64,000 nucleotides of DNA from Sabellastarte sp. h YS-2021 (lineage: Eukaryota > Annelida > Polychaeta > Sabellida > Sabellidae): assembly GCA_964017235.1 (NCBI GenBank), contig OZ024929.1, forward strand, positions 26,347,464 through 26,411,463. The letters are read 5' to 3'. Under the pieces are notes generated by a model that saw only the letters and a program-made list of their open reading frames with translations, was not told the DNA's origin and made no database searches. The translations under genes were made by a program, and so were the position numbers. The number at the start of each line of letters is the position of its first letter. Within the stretch, counting starts at the first letter, position 1. Shown one piece after another: positions 25,801-39,500 of this stretch.

Positions 25801-28800
25801 TACTTTTTGTTTGGTGACTACTTTGCCATGAATCTTGAATGGTCTAAGTTGAAGCTTTGAATTCCTATCAACATCTGAGGTTCTGTCAGGACAGTTGTTC
25901 AGTTTAACAGTTGTGGCTGTAATCCATGTGCTGTATGAACTGGATTTCAATACACACAGCAAGTCCACTTATAACAGGCAATATACTGCAAAGTGTGAAT
26001 ACATTGATAACAACGAAGACTTACGGTGTCTCCGATTTTGTGAAGCAGACCTGGTAGTGTCTTTTCTACAGTGTATACCGTGTCTGGCTTACCCAACCTG
26101 TAATACATAAAATACAAACCTATGTACAAACTAAAGCTGTGACGAGTAGTAAAAATCCATCCCGGGAGCCTGAGCTACCCAAATTTGTCTCACAATATAA
26201 TATTTGCATGGTTTAGTGTGCACATTTTTTCTCTCAACAATGGTGGTTTCTGGAAACAATGTCTTTGCATTAAAATAGTTGTGAAAGGCATTGAAACCTT
26301 ACTGTTACAAAATGAGAAATATTATATGAAACTCCCAATATACAAAGTAGGGCTGCAAGCGAGCCCGAAAATGCCCCTCGTTTCCTCGCGAAAATTTAAA
26401 GTTTGCAAATGCTTAAAATATAAAAACTGAAAACGGAAACACCTTATACTAGTAAAATATATAAATATGTTCATATTTTTAAAGAAAAAGTTAAATCTAA
26501 TTTTGAAGTAGATTTTATGTCTATTTTTAGTTGTTTTCAAAGACCCGATTCACTTTTCTTGACTCGAGTATTAGACTGAATCGTTTCATTTCCGAGTAAC
26601 CGAAGAATCGTTGCAGCCTTAATACAAAGTATTCTGATGTTTTGCTGTGTTGTCATGTTGTGTTGCACTACAAAACATCACCTAGTTGGCAACAATATAA
26701 TATATTGTGAAAAGAAGTTAACGACTATTGAGTGGCTCAGAAAGCACTCAAAAGGTTTCTGACAATGTTTGCAGGAAACAAAGGAGAACTCAGAACGTTG
26801 ACTGTAAAATGGGATTTTAGCTCCACTCACTTGTAGTTTGGTATGTATTCCTCCAGCACCATACGCAGCAGGTTCAGAGATGCTGTGAACACCTACAACA
26901 ACAAAGTGTGACTTTGAATTAAGGCGTGTTTCAGGTTTAACACAGATTTTAATATGTTTTATATACTAGTATATCAAATTATAATATCAAGTTTCTGGTA
27001 TGTGACACTTGTACACACACAGTTAAGTAAGATTACTGCACAGGTTACTATTGGTATTTGGTAAGTGTTCCAATTATCATTTTCAAATCAAGTTTGAGAT
27101 ACAGCCAAGACCTTAAGGTATAGCCAGAAATTCTGTCTCCCTCTCTCTCTGTGAGGTATAATATGCATTAAAAATTTGAAAAAAAACAAAAAAACAAAAC
27201 ACCGAATGAGAGATTTTATATGCTGTATGGTAACTCCTCAAGAGGAGCTATCAAAATTAATCATGAAAAGAATATTGTTTTGTGGGAAAACTATGACAAA
27301 ACAACAAACTTTTGCTAAACCATTCAATTAAGAGGACAATCAATTTTTAAAAAATATTAGCTGTGTAAGTAGAACCAGTAGATATTGAATCAGATTGAAT
27401 GTCTGAAAATCCAAAAATTCTTCTTAAGTGACAGATTGCCATAACAAGAACCAAATCAGTTTGATAATATAGGTTTCGGTTATACAGAGTTCACAGAATG
27501 CATTATGCTTTGTCTCACTCACAGACACGACTTTGTCCTTGATGCCTCTGTTGACAAGGAACACAGCTGCCCTCAACATGGTCTTAGCATCATCTTTGTT
27601 TGAGGAGCGAGACTCGTTCATCTGTTTGTAGACCTCCAGCAAAGCATCCTCTCGAAAGGACCATGTCTTACTGTAAGCCTTAGATGCCTGTGAAGAATTA
27701 TACACACAGGTTTCATTCATTAATTGTTAAGGTAGTTCACTAAATTATTGGCCAAATAAGCAAGTTTTTGTTTTCAACTTTGACCAAAAATATAAGGGTT
27801 ATAACTAATTGGTCAATTAAGGTCAATTGAATGTGTACTGGTATGTTGCTTGCTGGAGGAGTAAGACTGCAAAAATATCCATGTTAGTGTAAGCTTTAGA
27901 CACCTGCAGAAAATAACACCCGGTTTTATAATTTAAAGCTGTAGATGAAAGAATGTCAAATTCACCACAACAGGTGAGCTGTACTACTGTAGTGTTGGTA
28001 ATTCTCCTCATAATAAGAATTTTTGTGATTATAAAGGCCAATTTTATTCTATATTATTATGGTTCTTGCTATTGGTCTCTGTGGTCTTGCGACTGAGGTA
28101 TAGGACTTTTGTGCAGATGGTCTGGGGTTTGATCTTTGGCCAGGCTATGAATATTTTACTCTTGGACAAAGTACTTGGTTCATCTTCATCCAGGAATATA
28201 AAGGGGTACCGACACTAGTTTGGCAAGTAAGCCTTAACAGGCTGGGATCCTGTTCAGTGTAGTAGAAATACGATGAATAGCTTCTTGTCACATAAACTGG
28301 AGATAAGCACCAACCACACGGCCCATTATTATTATTATTATTTCTATAGCGCTTCATTATAATTACTCATTAGATATGAAGAATTACTTTACCGCTTACT
28401 TATTTTGTTGCATACTTTCAAAGGATATTTTTGAATGTTCTGTCTTGCTTCAGAATCAGCAAGTATTGAGATTAAGCACCACCAAGGAATTGAATAGATT
28501 AGATAAGAACTAGGGTGAAGTGGTTGGCATTCTGCCAGCCACAGAGTCGAATCTTAGGACAGCAGTGGGTGTTGAAATCTATAAACTTGCTATTATCGCC
28601 CGCAAGACAGAGTGAGGTGCGGTGACAGTAAAATATTGCTGGATTATATATTTGTAAAATGTTGTTAGAAACCCCATTGTAGCCTCACGTTTTCATCACT
28701 CTGTGGGTGTACAACTACCAGCATTTGATATTTTATTTGTTTTAAATATTGCGAGAAGACGGAGTGAGGTGCGGCGACAGTAAAATATTGCTGGATTATA

Positions 28801-31800
28801 TATTTGTAAAATGTTGTTAGAAACCCCATTGTAGCCTCACGTTTTCATCACTCTGTGGGTGTACAACTACCAGCATTTGATATTTTATTTGTTTTAAATA
28901 TTGCGAGAAGACGGAGTGAGGTGCAGTGACAGTAAAATATTGCTGGATTATATATTTGTAAAATGTTGTTAGAAACCCCATTGTAGCCTCACGTTTTCAT
29001 CACTCTGTGGGTGTACAACTACCAGCATTTGATATTTTATTTGTTTTAAATATTGCGAGAAGACGGAGTGAGGTGCAGTGACAGTAAAATATTGCTGGAT
29101 TATATATTTGTAAAATGTTGTTAGAAACCCCATTGTAGCCTCACGTTTTCATCACTCTGTGGGTGTACAACTACCAGCATTTGATATTTTATTTGTTTTA
29201 AATATTGCGAGAAGACGGAGTGAGGTGCAGTGACAGTAAAATATTGCTGGATTATATATTTGTAAAATGTTGTTAGAAACCCCATTGTAGCCTCACGTTT
29301 TCATCACTCTGTGGGTGTACAACTACCAGCATTTGATATTTTATTTGTTTTAAATATTACGAGAAGACGGAGTGAGGTGCAGTGACAGTAAAATATTGCT
29401 GGATTATATATTTGTAAAATATTGTTAGAAACACCATTGTGGCCTCACGTTTTCATCACTCTGTGGGTGTACAACTATGTACCAGCATTTGATATTTTAT
29501 TTGTTTTAAATATTGCGAGAACACGGAGTGAGCTGCGGTGACAGTAAAAGATTGCTGGCTTACTGGTATATATTTGTAAAATATTATTAGAAACCCCATT
29601 GTAGCCTCACGTTTTCATCACTCACTTCTAGTACATGCAAAAGTGCCTTCGAGTGGTTGAATGTAGAACTACAGAGTTTGAATATTTTCATTGTCTCTGC
29701 CAGAGGTGTTCTCGAATCTGATTGGCTGAACAATAAATGTGTAGTACTACCGTGACGTCACTTCATTCATTAATTTCTTTGCGGTTTATTTGTTTCACAA
29801 ATTAGTAATAGGCTGTAGATGCGCAGACAACAATTTTACATTAACAGTGACTGCGTGATAAACCAGCAGACCAATAAATTAATTGGGGTTTCCACGTCTA
29901 GAAACCAGCAGACGAAACCGTTAAAAAAGACTCGTTCGAGTAGGCCATTACAATAGCAAACACAATAGTTTCTAGGACATCCGGGACCTTACAGAAAGCC
30001 AGACGTAGTACTAGACAAGCTTTTTACTTTATAAAATATAACTGAATAAAAGCATTAAAAATCTTCAAAATGGCAGAGTGTATAATATGCACCTTAATGT
30101 ACCGATATGTGAACAAATATTATGCAGAATTTGATATTTAAGGGTTTAAACGGCCAATTTAAAATCGTGGCCACAACTCAGTACATAACTCGAATCTACG
30201 ATTCGACTAAAAATTAATACACTATCATTACCAATGGCAACCCAAATGTTTCTATGACAATGGCAGCCTCTCTTTGGTCCTTCTCATTCATTGGTTCTGG
30301 CTCTCCCGTCACATTTCCTCCTGCAATACATGTGAGAGAATAGTGAACAAACATGGTCAGTCATTGATTTGTAACAGAAACTTTTCCATACAAACTTGTC
30401 AAAACCGGTGAAAACATGTGACACTTTAAATAAAAATACAACTGCATTTTCCAGGAATTTAAGTGTGGCAATGACCACAGTATATTGAACTGACCACTGA
30501 TATCATAACTGTGATGACATCACAATACCGAGACCTCACCATCATCTTAATAACTGACAATTTTTCAGTGCCAAAAAAAAATTCATTGGCTTTAAGCAAT
30601 TTTATCAATGTTAGAAAGAATCATAATTAAATATTGATTGTTGAAACATAGTCATATTAATTGACAAAAGATTAATTCTGAAGTTCTTAGCCATGTTTCA
30701 CGTTTTTCACAAAGATAATCACACGTTTTTTACAAACATAATGACAATCATTATCACACTAATGAGAAAATCTCTGACAAGTAAAACATATACATACCTC
30801 CAGCCTCATCTGTTACGTCGTCATCGTCTGGGTAAGGATTTCTGAAGATACAGGTACAGAATGTGACCCTCACAAAACTTTAACTCAGGCAATATCTTCA
30901 TTCACTTCTAAAAACATACTGCCTAAACCAAGCTCAGTGGCTGGCATAAAATGCCATATAATTCAAGATCATGTGACAAGAATTCAGGAAATGTGGAACA
31001 AATTGTATAAACAAAGCAAAATTCTTAAACAATGTCAAGACATAACACTGACAATCTATGTTGCGACTGGAATTAGTTTATAAATTTAAAATTTCATGAA
31101 AAGAAAATCCATTTATATATTTATTTAAAAATTCAAGGGAATGACGATATGGACATATACAAAACTTAAACACAGTGTCACTTGAAAAAATAGTATATAC
31201 ACATATGTTTCTATTATTACTTTACAATTGATTTTGATATGTACCACTGTAAAACATAACCACAAAATATAAACAAGGATTGGGGTAACACTTACCACAT
31301 GAACCATATTTACAAAAAACAGGGAAATGTAATCTTTTAATACATTCCATTCATAAGCACAGTGAATTGCTTATAAAGAATACAAGAATACATAAATCAT
31401 TGGTAGTGACAAGAATTATCACTTTATAACTATATACTACAGTTAAATTGGTGTAAGAGGAAGACTGTCAGTAGAATTCCCTTCAGAAGAAAAGCACATC
31501 TGGTCTCCAGGGTGTCATTTTCAAGAAGTTTACACTTTTATCTGGAATTGCTGTTTAAGTAGACATATTGTTCTGTTATTTTCATATTTCTCTTAACAGG
31601 GTTTTACTGTAGAATTAGATACATGTTAATATCTACATTAAGGAATTCTGATTAAATGCAATGCATACATGTACAACAATCCACATAACTGTTTTATAAA
31701 AAAAGTCACTTTTGTATGTACAAACCATTGTGTTTATTTTTAACGGAATGTCTTACTTAGTCGAGGGCAGAGGTCTTTCATCATAGGCAGTTTCGTGGTC

Positions 31801-33482
31801 AAATGGAGTTTCTTGTGATCGACGTACATCACTACGACTATATACAACATGCAATAGGTTATACACAGAATATACAGAATACACAGAAGCTGGAATTGTG
31901 ATTGGAGAAATGGTATGATTAAATATAACACTCTAGCTGTTTACCCACATTTTAGTAATTTTTACAACAGTGATATTGGACAATGTTAAAATGGGGAATG
32001 TGACATTCACTACTGGGATCACTCATTAAAATCAACCTTGAGCCCTAATGACCTTATAATAATCATCTTTCAGGATAATAACTACAGGGTGTATACACTA
32101 AATTTCAATATTTTTTCCATGACTTTTCCATGTCTTCTTCATGACTGAAGCTTTAAAATCAAGGACCTTTTACATGTTTCATGGCATTATGGAGACATGT
32201 ACCAAGGCCACAGGGGAAGATGTGACAGGCCGGTTTTGCCTTTGGGAACCATGCACAAGGTTCCAGTCACAGTACAGGAAGATGTGAAAGACACCAAAAT
32301 TTGATCTGATTACATAAACGTATCCTCGTATTGAAGTACCAGATGAAAGAAAGGAACAATGACGTTTCTCGAGAGGATGCCTTTTAATTTCCATGACTTT
32401 TATGAATTTTCCAAAACCTGAAGTCAATTTCCATGATTTTTCCAGGTATGGAAAAAAAATGGAATTCCATGACTTTTCCAGGTTTTCCATGACTGGATAC
32501 ACAATGTAGCTACATGAAGGCATATTGAGGACGGAGGTCATTCCTAAAAAATAACCTGGTCTTTATGACCTTGCTCATGTATCAAGGTAAAGCAGTTAAA
32601 AGGCTTAACTCAGATATATAAAGTAAGACCAGTGTTGATTTTCAAAATTAACCTTGACCCTTATGATCTTGTGTATGTATCAGGGTAAGGATAAAGCTTT
32701 GGTAGGTACTGAATGGTGAAGTTATCATCAACCGTGATATCATCACAAGACGTTTGAAGTAGAGAATACAGTGCTTGAAATTTTCAAAATATTTTATGTT
32801 TTAGGCTAAATATTATACCTCCCAAGTACAAAGATACTTTAAACTTTGACAAAATGTGCCAAGTCTTATTGCTAACTGTATGAATATATTTAAATCCTTT
32901 TAAATTTCTGAACTTGTCATAAAATTGTACATGTAATAGAAATATTCAATAATGCAAAGTAAAAATAACTGGGTTTTACATTTATTTACATTGAGAAATT
33001 GAAAAATTTAACTACATGTACAATTATATCCTAAGACTTCTTCCTAGAAGTATAATCTCTCAGTGTTATGTGACTTAAAACTGCAGTAATTACCAATTAG
33101 GGTGAAGTAAATATCAAAACTAAACTAAAACAACAAAATAATGGTATGACTTTGTTCTTGAAATCTAATGATGATAATAATATATTTATATTTATCTGTA
33201 CAGAAAAAAAAAATCACTGCATTCCTATATACAGTGCATAATTATACATTTTAGTTAATTTAAATTGCAACAGACTTTAAACAGGGGTTTGTGAATATAT
33301 GAAAACATTACACCAGTGCTCATATAAAATGCAGTGACTAGATTAAAGGAATCAATATAAATTCAAAGAATATTATTACATAACTACTAACATAAATACA
33401 TATAATTTCAACTGAAATGCTCACAGGGTTTATTCACACATATATGAAATACTGACCTGCTGTGACATTTAATTTATGAGAT

Positions 33483-33541
<59 letters not shown>

Positions 33542-36500
33542 CCCATCTTAATTTGGCCAACTTCTTAAATTGGCACAACAATGGAGAAAACAATATGTTC
33601 ATACTCTAACCAGTCATGATTGTTGGTACCAAAATATTACTTTGTAGGCTGCCTGCTGATAGGTCATGTGCTATATGAGGCAGAGTTTTCTATAACGCGC
33701 TCCTTAACAAGCACCGAAGAAAAGAATTAAGACAACCTGAAGTCAGTGCATATTCTTCCCTTGAATCCCACATTGCTGCTTTGTACTAAGGATGGGTTGT
33801 TAGCATATTTTTCATTTCGGGATCTCACCAGTTAAAAAATGTTTTGATAATAGGATTCTGAAAAAGGATGCATTCTAGTACACCCCCAAATGGATGGGCC
33901 ACTGACAGGAAGTGAAACTAATGAAAACAAAACATGGCAGTTTAAAGTTTTAGAACAAAATTGTTGTAAAAGTCGCCCCAAAAAAAAAATATATATATAT
34001 GGGATAAAAGTGCAGCCACAATTTTTTCAGATTTGAGGTTTGTTCCCATATTTACAGTTTTCCTTTGATTATATTGGTTGACAATTGAGATCATGGTGGT
34101 TGTAAAATGTTGTCCGGGTATTTCAGTAAAATGCTCTTGATGCATAGATACCAGTCCACCCACCCATTCCTACTTTGTATCTAGTTTTTCAATGAATTTG
34201 GACCATTTTGGGGGAACCAGGTGACCTGTCAAAGCCTTACGTAACAACATGTACCATTGTACCCAAAATGTACATCATAAAATCCTTTCACTTGTGTCTT
34301 CATAATAAAATTAATGCACTAATACTTAATTAACTAGATTGGGCCAACTCGGCGCCAACATATCCCCAGACAGGTCATCACTCACGCCACAGGTTTTGAT
34401 CGGGAATTTTTTATTTAATCCATTTGTTGTATGCCATAAATATTGGGAAAAGTTATATGAACTTCAGCACATCAATCTACTAAGTTTATATCTTCCCAAG
34501 GAAGATGGTGTATCCCCAGACGTCGAATACATAACTCAACAGATCATATTTTCAATCTTCCTGCAAAGGGTATTTAAATGATTGATGATTGAATGTCCAT
34601 TCTAAATTCATAATTCCAAAAGCGTATCTCTGTTTCTATATTTGTTCACAAATAAAATATTATTTAAAAATCATATATTATTTATATTATTATTTTATTA
34701 TATTATTTTTAGAATTTGCATTGTTTTTCAGTTATTCATTTCCTCAATTCCTATATATGTGGTCCATATATATGCAACCTAAATATGTGACACAATCTCA
34801 GTTCTGACTCCCTTTGTCTTAGATAATTAGATAATGAAGCAAACACCACCTCCCACCCCCACCTCTCTCCCCTTCTCCACACCTCTCTCACTATTACAGA
34901 AGATCTGTATACCTTTGTTTATTTAGTGTCACTCAATAGCTGGAGGTCCCAGAGGTGGGTGGGGGATGGGGGGTGGGACTACAAAGAGATGGAGTGCTGC
35001 AGCACAAATGGTAAACAAACACTTATAATATAAAAGGGGTAATCAAATACAAAAAGCTCAGTTAATCTTATCACTAAAATAAAATCAAATATATATATAA
35101 GGAATGTCCAACAGGAAGATTATATACCTCCAGAATTAAATATAAATTATCAAACGACAAGAACAGATTTATAATAATAATTCAGAATTGAGAATTTTAA
35201 GTATGTGATTATCAATTGAAATGAGTTCGTAACTGTAGGAGCTGTGTCAAAATTAAGGCAAGTTGAATAAAACTGGGCTAGTTGAGGGTTAAAAATCCCC
35301 TATTTTTACTACATAAGGCTATAATTTCATTAATATTTGGGACTTAAAGCTCACCAGAAAATAACAGTGTCCATTTTGCCTACTTGAATATATTTAACCA
35401 GTTTCATATTAAAAAGTTAAAAACTCAGCAAGTAGAGAGATAACACACAAAAATAAGTTCTTAAAAGCCTAAGATAGCCATAACATTATTAATATTCAAA
35501 ATTTAGATAGACAGGCACTTCCTTTGAAAAATTCAAAGATTTCAGCTCTATGAGCCACATAGTTTGACAGTTACAGGGCTTTAAAGTGGCATAATATCCA
35601 TAAATTGGGTCTCTGTGGGCATTTTACAATTGTTAAAGAGACCTTAGCAATTAAACTACAGAACTGAAACTTTTTGGGGGCATACACAACAAACAAAAAT
35701 TATATATAATACAGTTTAAGACTTGTCACACTAAGCATTTCCAAATAACAGGGCAAAATACAGAAAAAAATGTCAAAAAAGGTCACTTGGGCAAGTGTCT
35801 ATGGCCCTCATACACAGGTTAAATGTCTACTAAAAGCCTTGATTTTCGGCACATGTGAAAAGGACATAATAATGCATTCCCAGATGGGATTTCAGCTCAA
35901 TCAATCACATAGTTTAACAGTCACAGGGCTTAAAGGTGGCAAAAAGTCCAAATATTGGGACTCTGTGGGCCTTTTAGAGATCTCGATGTGGCCTTCAAAT
36001 TAAAGCATCAGACTTAAAATCTGCTACATACTAAGACTACACATAGAATATGTATCTAATAATAAAGTTTGAAACTTCTCAGACTCACCATTTCCAAGTT
36101 ACAGAGCAAAATATGTGAAAAATGTCTTAAAACGGTCACTCGGGTGGGTGTTAATGGTCCTCATACAGAGTTTAAATGTCTACTTGAAGCCTTGATTTTT
36201 GGCACATGTAAAAAGAACATAATAATGTATTCCCAGATGAGATTTCAGCTCTATCAGTCGCATAGTTTAACAGTCATGGGCCTTAAAACTGGCAAAAAGT
36301 CCAAAATAGTGGGTCTCTATGGGGCCTTTTAGAGACCTCAATGTGGCCTTCAAATTAAAGCTTCAGACTTAAAATTTGTCACATACTAAGATTACACATA
36401 GAATATGTATCTAATACAGTTTGAAACTTCTCAGACTTACCATTTCCAAGTTACAGGGCAAAATATGTGAAAAATGTCTAAAAAGGGTCACTCGGGTGGG

Positions 36501-39500
36501 GATTTATGGTCCTCAAACACAGGTTAAATGTCTACTTAAAGCCTTGATTTTCGGCACATGTAAAAAGGACATAATAATGCATTCCCAGATGGGATTTCAG
36601 CTCCATCAATAACATAGTTTAACAGTCACAGGGCTTAAAGGTGGCAAAAAGTCCATATATTGGGTCTTTGGGAGCCTGTCAGAGACCTCAATTTGACCTT
36701 CAAATTAAAGCTTCAGACTTAAAATCTGTTACATACTAACATTACACATAGAATATATATCTAATACAGTTTGAAACTTCTCAGACTTACCATTTCCAAG
36801 TTACAGAGCAAAATATGTGAAAAATGTCTTAAAAGGGTCACTCGGGTGGGTGTTTATGGTCCTCATACATGGGTTAAATGTCTATTAAAGGCCTAAATTT
36901 TGGAGTACATACAAGAAAAACATATTGATATATTCTCAGATGATATTTCACTTAGATGAGAGACATAGTTTGAAAGCTACAGTGCTTGAAGATGGCAAAA
37001 AGTCCATAAATTGGGTCTCTGTGGGCAATTTTGAGATCTTAAGTCGGCCTAACAGGTAAACCTACAGCCTTTAAATTTTTCACAGACAAGGATTACATAT
37101 AAGAGTTACATCTAGTGCAGTTTGAGACTCATCGGAATTACCACTTCCAAATTATAGGGCAAAATAAGTTAAAAATATAGGAAAAAAGTCCTAAGTGGGG
37201 TCTTTATGGGCCTCAAAGACAATTTTCTCCTCAACTTAGTCTTGATTTTCGGCACATGTACTAAGAATATATTAATGTGTTCTCAGGTAAAATTTGAGGC
37301 AGATAAGCCTCATAGTTTGTGACCTAGAGGGCTCTAAGTGGCCAAAAGTGCAATTTCTGACCTTAAGGTGGCCATAAGTTCTTTATTATTGGGAGTTTAA
37401 GGTCACCTTAAAATAGGGATCTTCCTTTGGACATCCTTAACATGTGTACCAAGTTTGAAAAAAAAATATTAATCCATTTTTGAGTTATCGCGTCCACAAG
37501 GAAATTTCTACGGCGGCGGCGCGACGGACCTGAATCCAATATATCCCCGACTTTCGTCTGGGGATATAATTAATTAAGGCTCTTAGCTACATAGTACCCA
37601 GATGAGAAGAGCTTGGGTTTTACTGGGAAGGGTGGAGCAGACATATCAGTCAGGGGTGAAAGTGCAGGCTTGTTAGTTGCAGGAGAGTCGGCATTCAAAG
37701 TATGCTCTACCCTGTGAAATGGGTGATATAATGTGATTAAAGGGACAACACAAATGGCAAAACATGAATAAATAACAACAAAAATTCAGGTTATATATCG
37801 CTTCATGAAAAAAAATATACTTACCTTACATATGAGAGTGCATGCCTTGAGTCCCCCAAAGTCAAGATTTCTTTCCGATTGTTTTAGTCACAGAATAGAC
37901 TTTAGGTGGGTATTTGAAACTCCACTTTAAACATTGATCTGACTCAGATTACTTGAACTCGTAAAAAGCAATTAACAAAATGGGGATACCAAATCAGTCA
38001 AATGCTATGCCATATTTTTGTCACTGGAGACACTTTGAAGTTCCATTCAGAATTAGACAAAGTCAGTACTTCGCTGTGTGAAAGGTATAAACTGTTGGCC
38101 GCACAATCACACTGAGCTAAATGATACACTATTCTAGTGACTTTTGTTTTAGCTTCTCTACATTAATAAGCAAAAGGAAATGCACAAGTTAACCGAAGTG
38201 TTCAATCATTCCTTCACAAGCTGATCATTTGAAAAAAGAACACATTCAGGATTCAGATTGAAATGTAAAGGAATTAACAATTTGCTATATATTTTCCAAT
38301 TATCTAATTTATAAAAAATGTTCATACATGTATTTATATTTTGGAATTCACAGGGAAACAAATCATAAAAAACCCGCTTGTAGAAGATTCTGATTAAATA
38401 ATGTCCTTTGTTTTAGATTTGAAATGTTTTCATTTGTTACTAGTTTTCAGATATACAGCAAAGAGTAAATGCGTTCACCTTTCAGACACCAATAGAATAT
38501 GTGCAGCCAATAAACAACAGTTATACGAGGAACACATTTAAAAAGAGAACTGGTGCATTGGGATTGGTCCTCACTTGTCCTGAGACTTCTTTGCTCGACT
38601 GGTGTCTAATCTGTCAGGCTTTTTATCAGTCACATTTCTGTCTGCTTCACGTTTCACTTTGCTGTGTGGTTATTTGAGGGTTAGAATATGTACACATACG
38701 TATGTTATAACAAAAGGAATTGAAAAGCAATGAATGTACAACAGAAGGTCAGACTAATATCTAACTCAGCTACTTTAATTTTTGAATGTTATTATTGTAA
38801 AAAGTAGCATGCCAATTAAATTAATATAAATTTTTGTTTTAGTAACATCTTTGATTGTCCTATTGACTGTCTGGTTTTACACAGGAAGAAGAAATCATAA
38901 ATCAAAAGCTAGTCTATCAGATGGTCCAATGGGTGAAATTGTACAAAATTAAAAGTTGCTTAATTGTACTTATATAATGTGTTAGTTGTTATTTGTTATA
39001 CACTACACACTACTGGTATCAGACACCATACAGTGGAAAGAGCATTATTAAGAGTGAAGACTCATCACACAGCAAAACCCTCAAATTCAATTGTAACTCA
39101 TACACAGGACATACAGTATGAGACAAGACCAGAACATGCATGACTCAAATCTCATGTTTATTATCCACCGCGCGTTGTATTTGACCCATATAAAGGGATA
39201 CATGGAGCAGGATATATTTTATTTGTATACAACGGCGCCTCTGTACCATGGATAACTTGTGTCAACAACTTCCAGTTTTTCACCAATATCTCAGAAACTA
39301 TGTTACCTACAAAATTATGTATTATATATCATTAGAAAGGTGGTTTTATAGCACTTCTGCCATGTGTGTTGCATAAAAATCCATGCAGAAATAAAGGAGC
39401 TATTGCAAGTGAAAGATTGAAGTTTTGATATTCATTGTTGCCTGTGCTTTTTGACAGCCTTTTCACATTCTCTCATTAAATATTCATGTTATTTAACCCA

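Larger units (their letters stand above)
23231..26024 (-). other. TOG-region introns without recognisable features
   Basis: Introns 23231-24179, 24302-24681 and 24748-26024 are plain AT-rich DNA; no repeats or coding signals seen. Confidence 0.4.

Noticed and set aside
32179-32541. 120-codon minus-strand frame
   Set aside because: Built from TTTCCATGACTTTTCC-type inverted repeats of a likely mobile element; no protein signal.
35770-36612. Three similar 60-90 codon plus-strand frames
   Set aside because: They fall in the 352-bp tandem array and reflect its repetition.
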